Shown here: one piece after another, positions 4,927 to 5,853 of the stretch
Layout: every line of letters begins with the position of its first letter
How positions within the stretch are numbered: position 1 is the stretch's first letter
The notes under the pieces: model-generated
Databases searched by the model: none
The model's input: the letters and a program-made list of their open reading frames with translations, nothing else
What the model was told of the DNA's origin: nothing
Source of the DNA: an uncultured Clostridia bacterium
GTDB taxonomy: Bacteria; Bacillota; Clostridia; Oscillospirales; Ruminococcaceae
Length of the DNA: 5,853 nt
Direction: 5' to 3'
Assembly (NCBI GenBank): GCA_944388825.1
Contig: CALXKG010000159.1
Span: forward strand, 1 to 5,853
Position numbers and translations under genes: made by a program

Positions 4927-4956
4927 CAGGTAAAGAATACGCAGATATTTTACCTG
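4927..4956. repeat. Perfect 8-bp inverted repeat over the acetyltransferase stop codon
   Basis: CAGGTAAA (4927-4934) and TTTACCTG (4949-4956) flank 14 bases, and the TAA stop (4950-4952) is inside one arm. No T-run follows on the minus strand, so it is not an intrinsic terminator. It could be an operator for the LUD gene or an mRNA end-protecting hairpin. A smaller one, CGGGA-TATTC-TCCCG, lies at 4891-4905 and also lacks a T-tail. Confidence 0.5.
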
Positions 4957-5597
4957 TCATAGATCCGCCGCTCCACCGGCGGGCAGGCGTCCTGTCCCCG
5001 GCCGCCGGATTTCCGCTCATATTCCGCGCGTTCGATCTCATACACCCGGCAGTAGAACGTCCCGTTTTCGGTCCTGACCGGTTCGGGCGGGCAGTCCTTC
5101 CGGTGCATCCCGCATTTTTCCATAACTTTTCCTGAGTTTTCATTTGGTAGCGCGTGCATCGCAATAATACTGGTACATCCAACCCGTTCAAACATCAGGT
5201 TTAAAACTGCCCCGGCGGCCTCCGCGCAGATCCCCTGCCCCCACCAGGCCTTGCCGATGCAGTACCCCAGCTCCATCACCGTCCGCAGCCGCCCCACCTT
5301 GCTCATGCCAATCGACCCGACCGGCCGTCCGTAATCCCGCGGGACGATCGCCCACTCATAGAAGTCCGGTTTACGGTATTGGCTTTCCCAGTATTCGAGG
5401 ACGTCCCGGGTCTCCCGGCTGGTCATATGCGCCCGCCAGGTCAGGTACCGGGTGACATCCGGGTCGCAAGCCCAGTTCTCAAACATCGGGATGGTGTCGG
5501 CGGCCGAAAACCGCCGCAGGATCAGCCGCGGGGTGGAAAGCGGCACCGTCCCGCAGTGGCGCAGCGGGCCTGCCCACCGGGTCAGAAAATCGATCAT
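4950..5597 (-). CDS. GNAT-family N-acetyltransferase (RimJ/RimL-like)
   Basis: A 215-residue cytoplasmic enzyme expected to transfer an acetyl group from acetyl-CoA to an amine; the substrate is unknown. Family features are LSTPRLILRRFSAADTIPMFENW (20-42), the first strand and helix typical of RimJ/RimL-type proteins; ELGYCIGKAWWGQGICAEAAGAVLNLMFE (109-137), containing the acetyl-CoA pyrophosphate-binding loop around WGQGICAEA; and ALPNENSGKVMEKCGM (149-164), the usual Asn-rich helix. The protein is longer than the common 170-190, with about 20 extra residues at the start and a charged tail (195-215). The ATG (5595-5597) has no ribosome binding site at normal spacing; AAGGAGGG lies 28 nt upstream, with a small hairpin between. 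A later GTG (before PLSTPRL) lacks a binding site too. It is followed after 104 bp by the LUD-domain gene without a clear terminator, so the two may share a transcript. The family is secure. Confidence 0.92.
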   Translation of the reverse strand: MIDFLTRWAGPLRHCGTVPLSTPRLILRRFSAADTIPMFENWACDPDVTRYLTWRAHMTSRETRDVLEYWESQYRKPDFYEWAIVPRDYGRPVGSIGMSKVGRLRTVMELGYCIGKAWWGQGICAEAAGAVLNLMFERVGCTSIIAMHALPNENSGKVMEKCGMHRKDCPPEPVRTENGTFYCRVYEIERAEYERKSGGRGQDACPPVERRIYDR

Positions 5598-5804
5598 TTG
5601 ATGCAGCCGACAGATCCGCGGCTTTCCCTCCTTCCGGATTTATCCGGATTTTTTCCACACAGCTGCGGCTTTATCCCGCATTTTCGGGCGGCTTTTCCCC
5701 GTCCCGGCCGCGCGGGCCGCCGGGAACCCCCTATGGCGCGGCCGGACAGGGTGGACAGACGGCGGAAAAAATGGTAAAATCGGTGTTGGGCAGACCGCCC
5801 CTTT
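5598..5804 (-). promoter_or_regulatory. Structured leader of the acetyltransferase gene
   Basis: A gene-free leader of about 207 nt between the predicted transcription start (about 5804) and the ATG. On the minus strand it holds a perfect 10 bp GC-only stem (CCGGCCGCGC, 5736-5745; GCGCGGCCGG, 5704-5713) with a 22 nt loop. Then come the near-palindrome CCGGATAAATCCGG (5634-5647) immediately before the ribosome binding site AAGGAGGG (5626-5633), and a 5 bp hairpin AGCCG/CGGCT (5619-5623 with 5605-5609) between that site and the ATG. No T-run follows the large stem. No known riboswitch family is recognised. Confidence 0.4.
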
Positions 5805-5810
5805 GATAAT

Positions 5811-5819
5811 AGTATAGCA
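5811..5819 (-). promoter_or_regulatory. Probable promoter of the acetyltransferase gene (extended -10)
   Basis: On the minus strand TGC (5817-5819) directly precedes TATACT (5811-5816), an extended -10. The -35 region, within a T-rich run near 5834-5839, is poor. Transcription would start near 5804. Confidence 0.5.
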
Positions 5820-5853
5820 CATCCCGTGAAAAAAAGAAAGGTTTTCGTGAAAA

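Noticed and set aside
5640..5822. A 60-codon minus-strand frame before the acetyltransferase gene
   Set aside because: It begins upstream of the likely promoter and covers the GC-rich hairpins, and no ribosome binding site is present.
1..5853. A defence, mobile or biosynthetic system
   Set aside because: Every recognised gene is an ordinary metabolic or regulatory family. No transposase, integrase, nuclease, toxin or synthase is present.

Overview
The window reads as chromosomal DNA of a GC-rich Firmicute. My best guess is a gut-type member of class Clostridia, such as the Oscillospiraceae. The basis is strong AGGAGG-type ribosome binding sites, sigma-A-like promoters (TTGAAA-17-TATAAT and TTTACA-17-TATAAT), two well-supported TTG start codons, compact T-tailed intrinsic terminators, and protein families common in those bacteria. 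The lineage is inferred and was not tested by any search.

Layout. At 1-1703, on the minus strand, a LacI-family regulator (654-1703) is followed 21 bp later by the N-terminal 210 residues of an L-fucose/L-arabinose isomerase-like protein (1-632), which is cut by the window edge. Two minus-strand promoters precede this pair. P1 (1724-1752) lies so close to the gene that its transcript would begin at the ribosome binding site. P2 (1962-1990) would give a leader of about 250 nt with nested hairpins. At 2106-2705 (minus) is pyroglutamyl-peptidase I (pcp), with its own terminator (2053-2090). A divergent promoter region (2706-2947) separates pcp from a plus-strand PHP-family metal-dependent phosphatase (2948-3715), which also has a terminator.

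Between 3771 and 4120 there is no convincing gene. The stretch holds a dense set of imperfect inverted repeats and short repeated words, including one CG-centred operator-like sequence. On the right, minus strand, are a GNAT acetyltransferase (4950-5597) and then a LUD-domain (lactate-utilisation type) protein (4183-4845) ending at a very clear terminator (4122-4155). The acetyltransferase has an extended -10 promoter at 5811-5819 and a roughly 200 nt structured leader, in which the only good ribosome binding site lies 28 nt before the ATG.

The regulator and isomerase probably form a sugar-responsive unit, perhaps continuing beyond the left edge. The other genes look like independent metabolic or housekeeping genes rather than parts of one system. 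I see no mobile element, CRISPR array, tRNA, rRNA, phage gene or defence system. The less ordinary material is in the non-coding DNA: the P2 promoter and its leader, the palindrome-rich convergent intergenic region, and the acetyltransferase leader.
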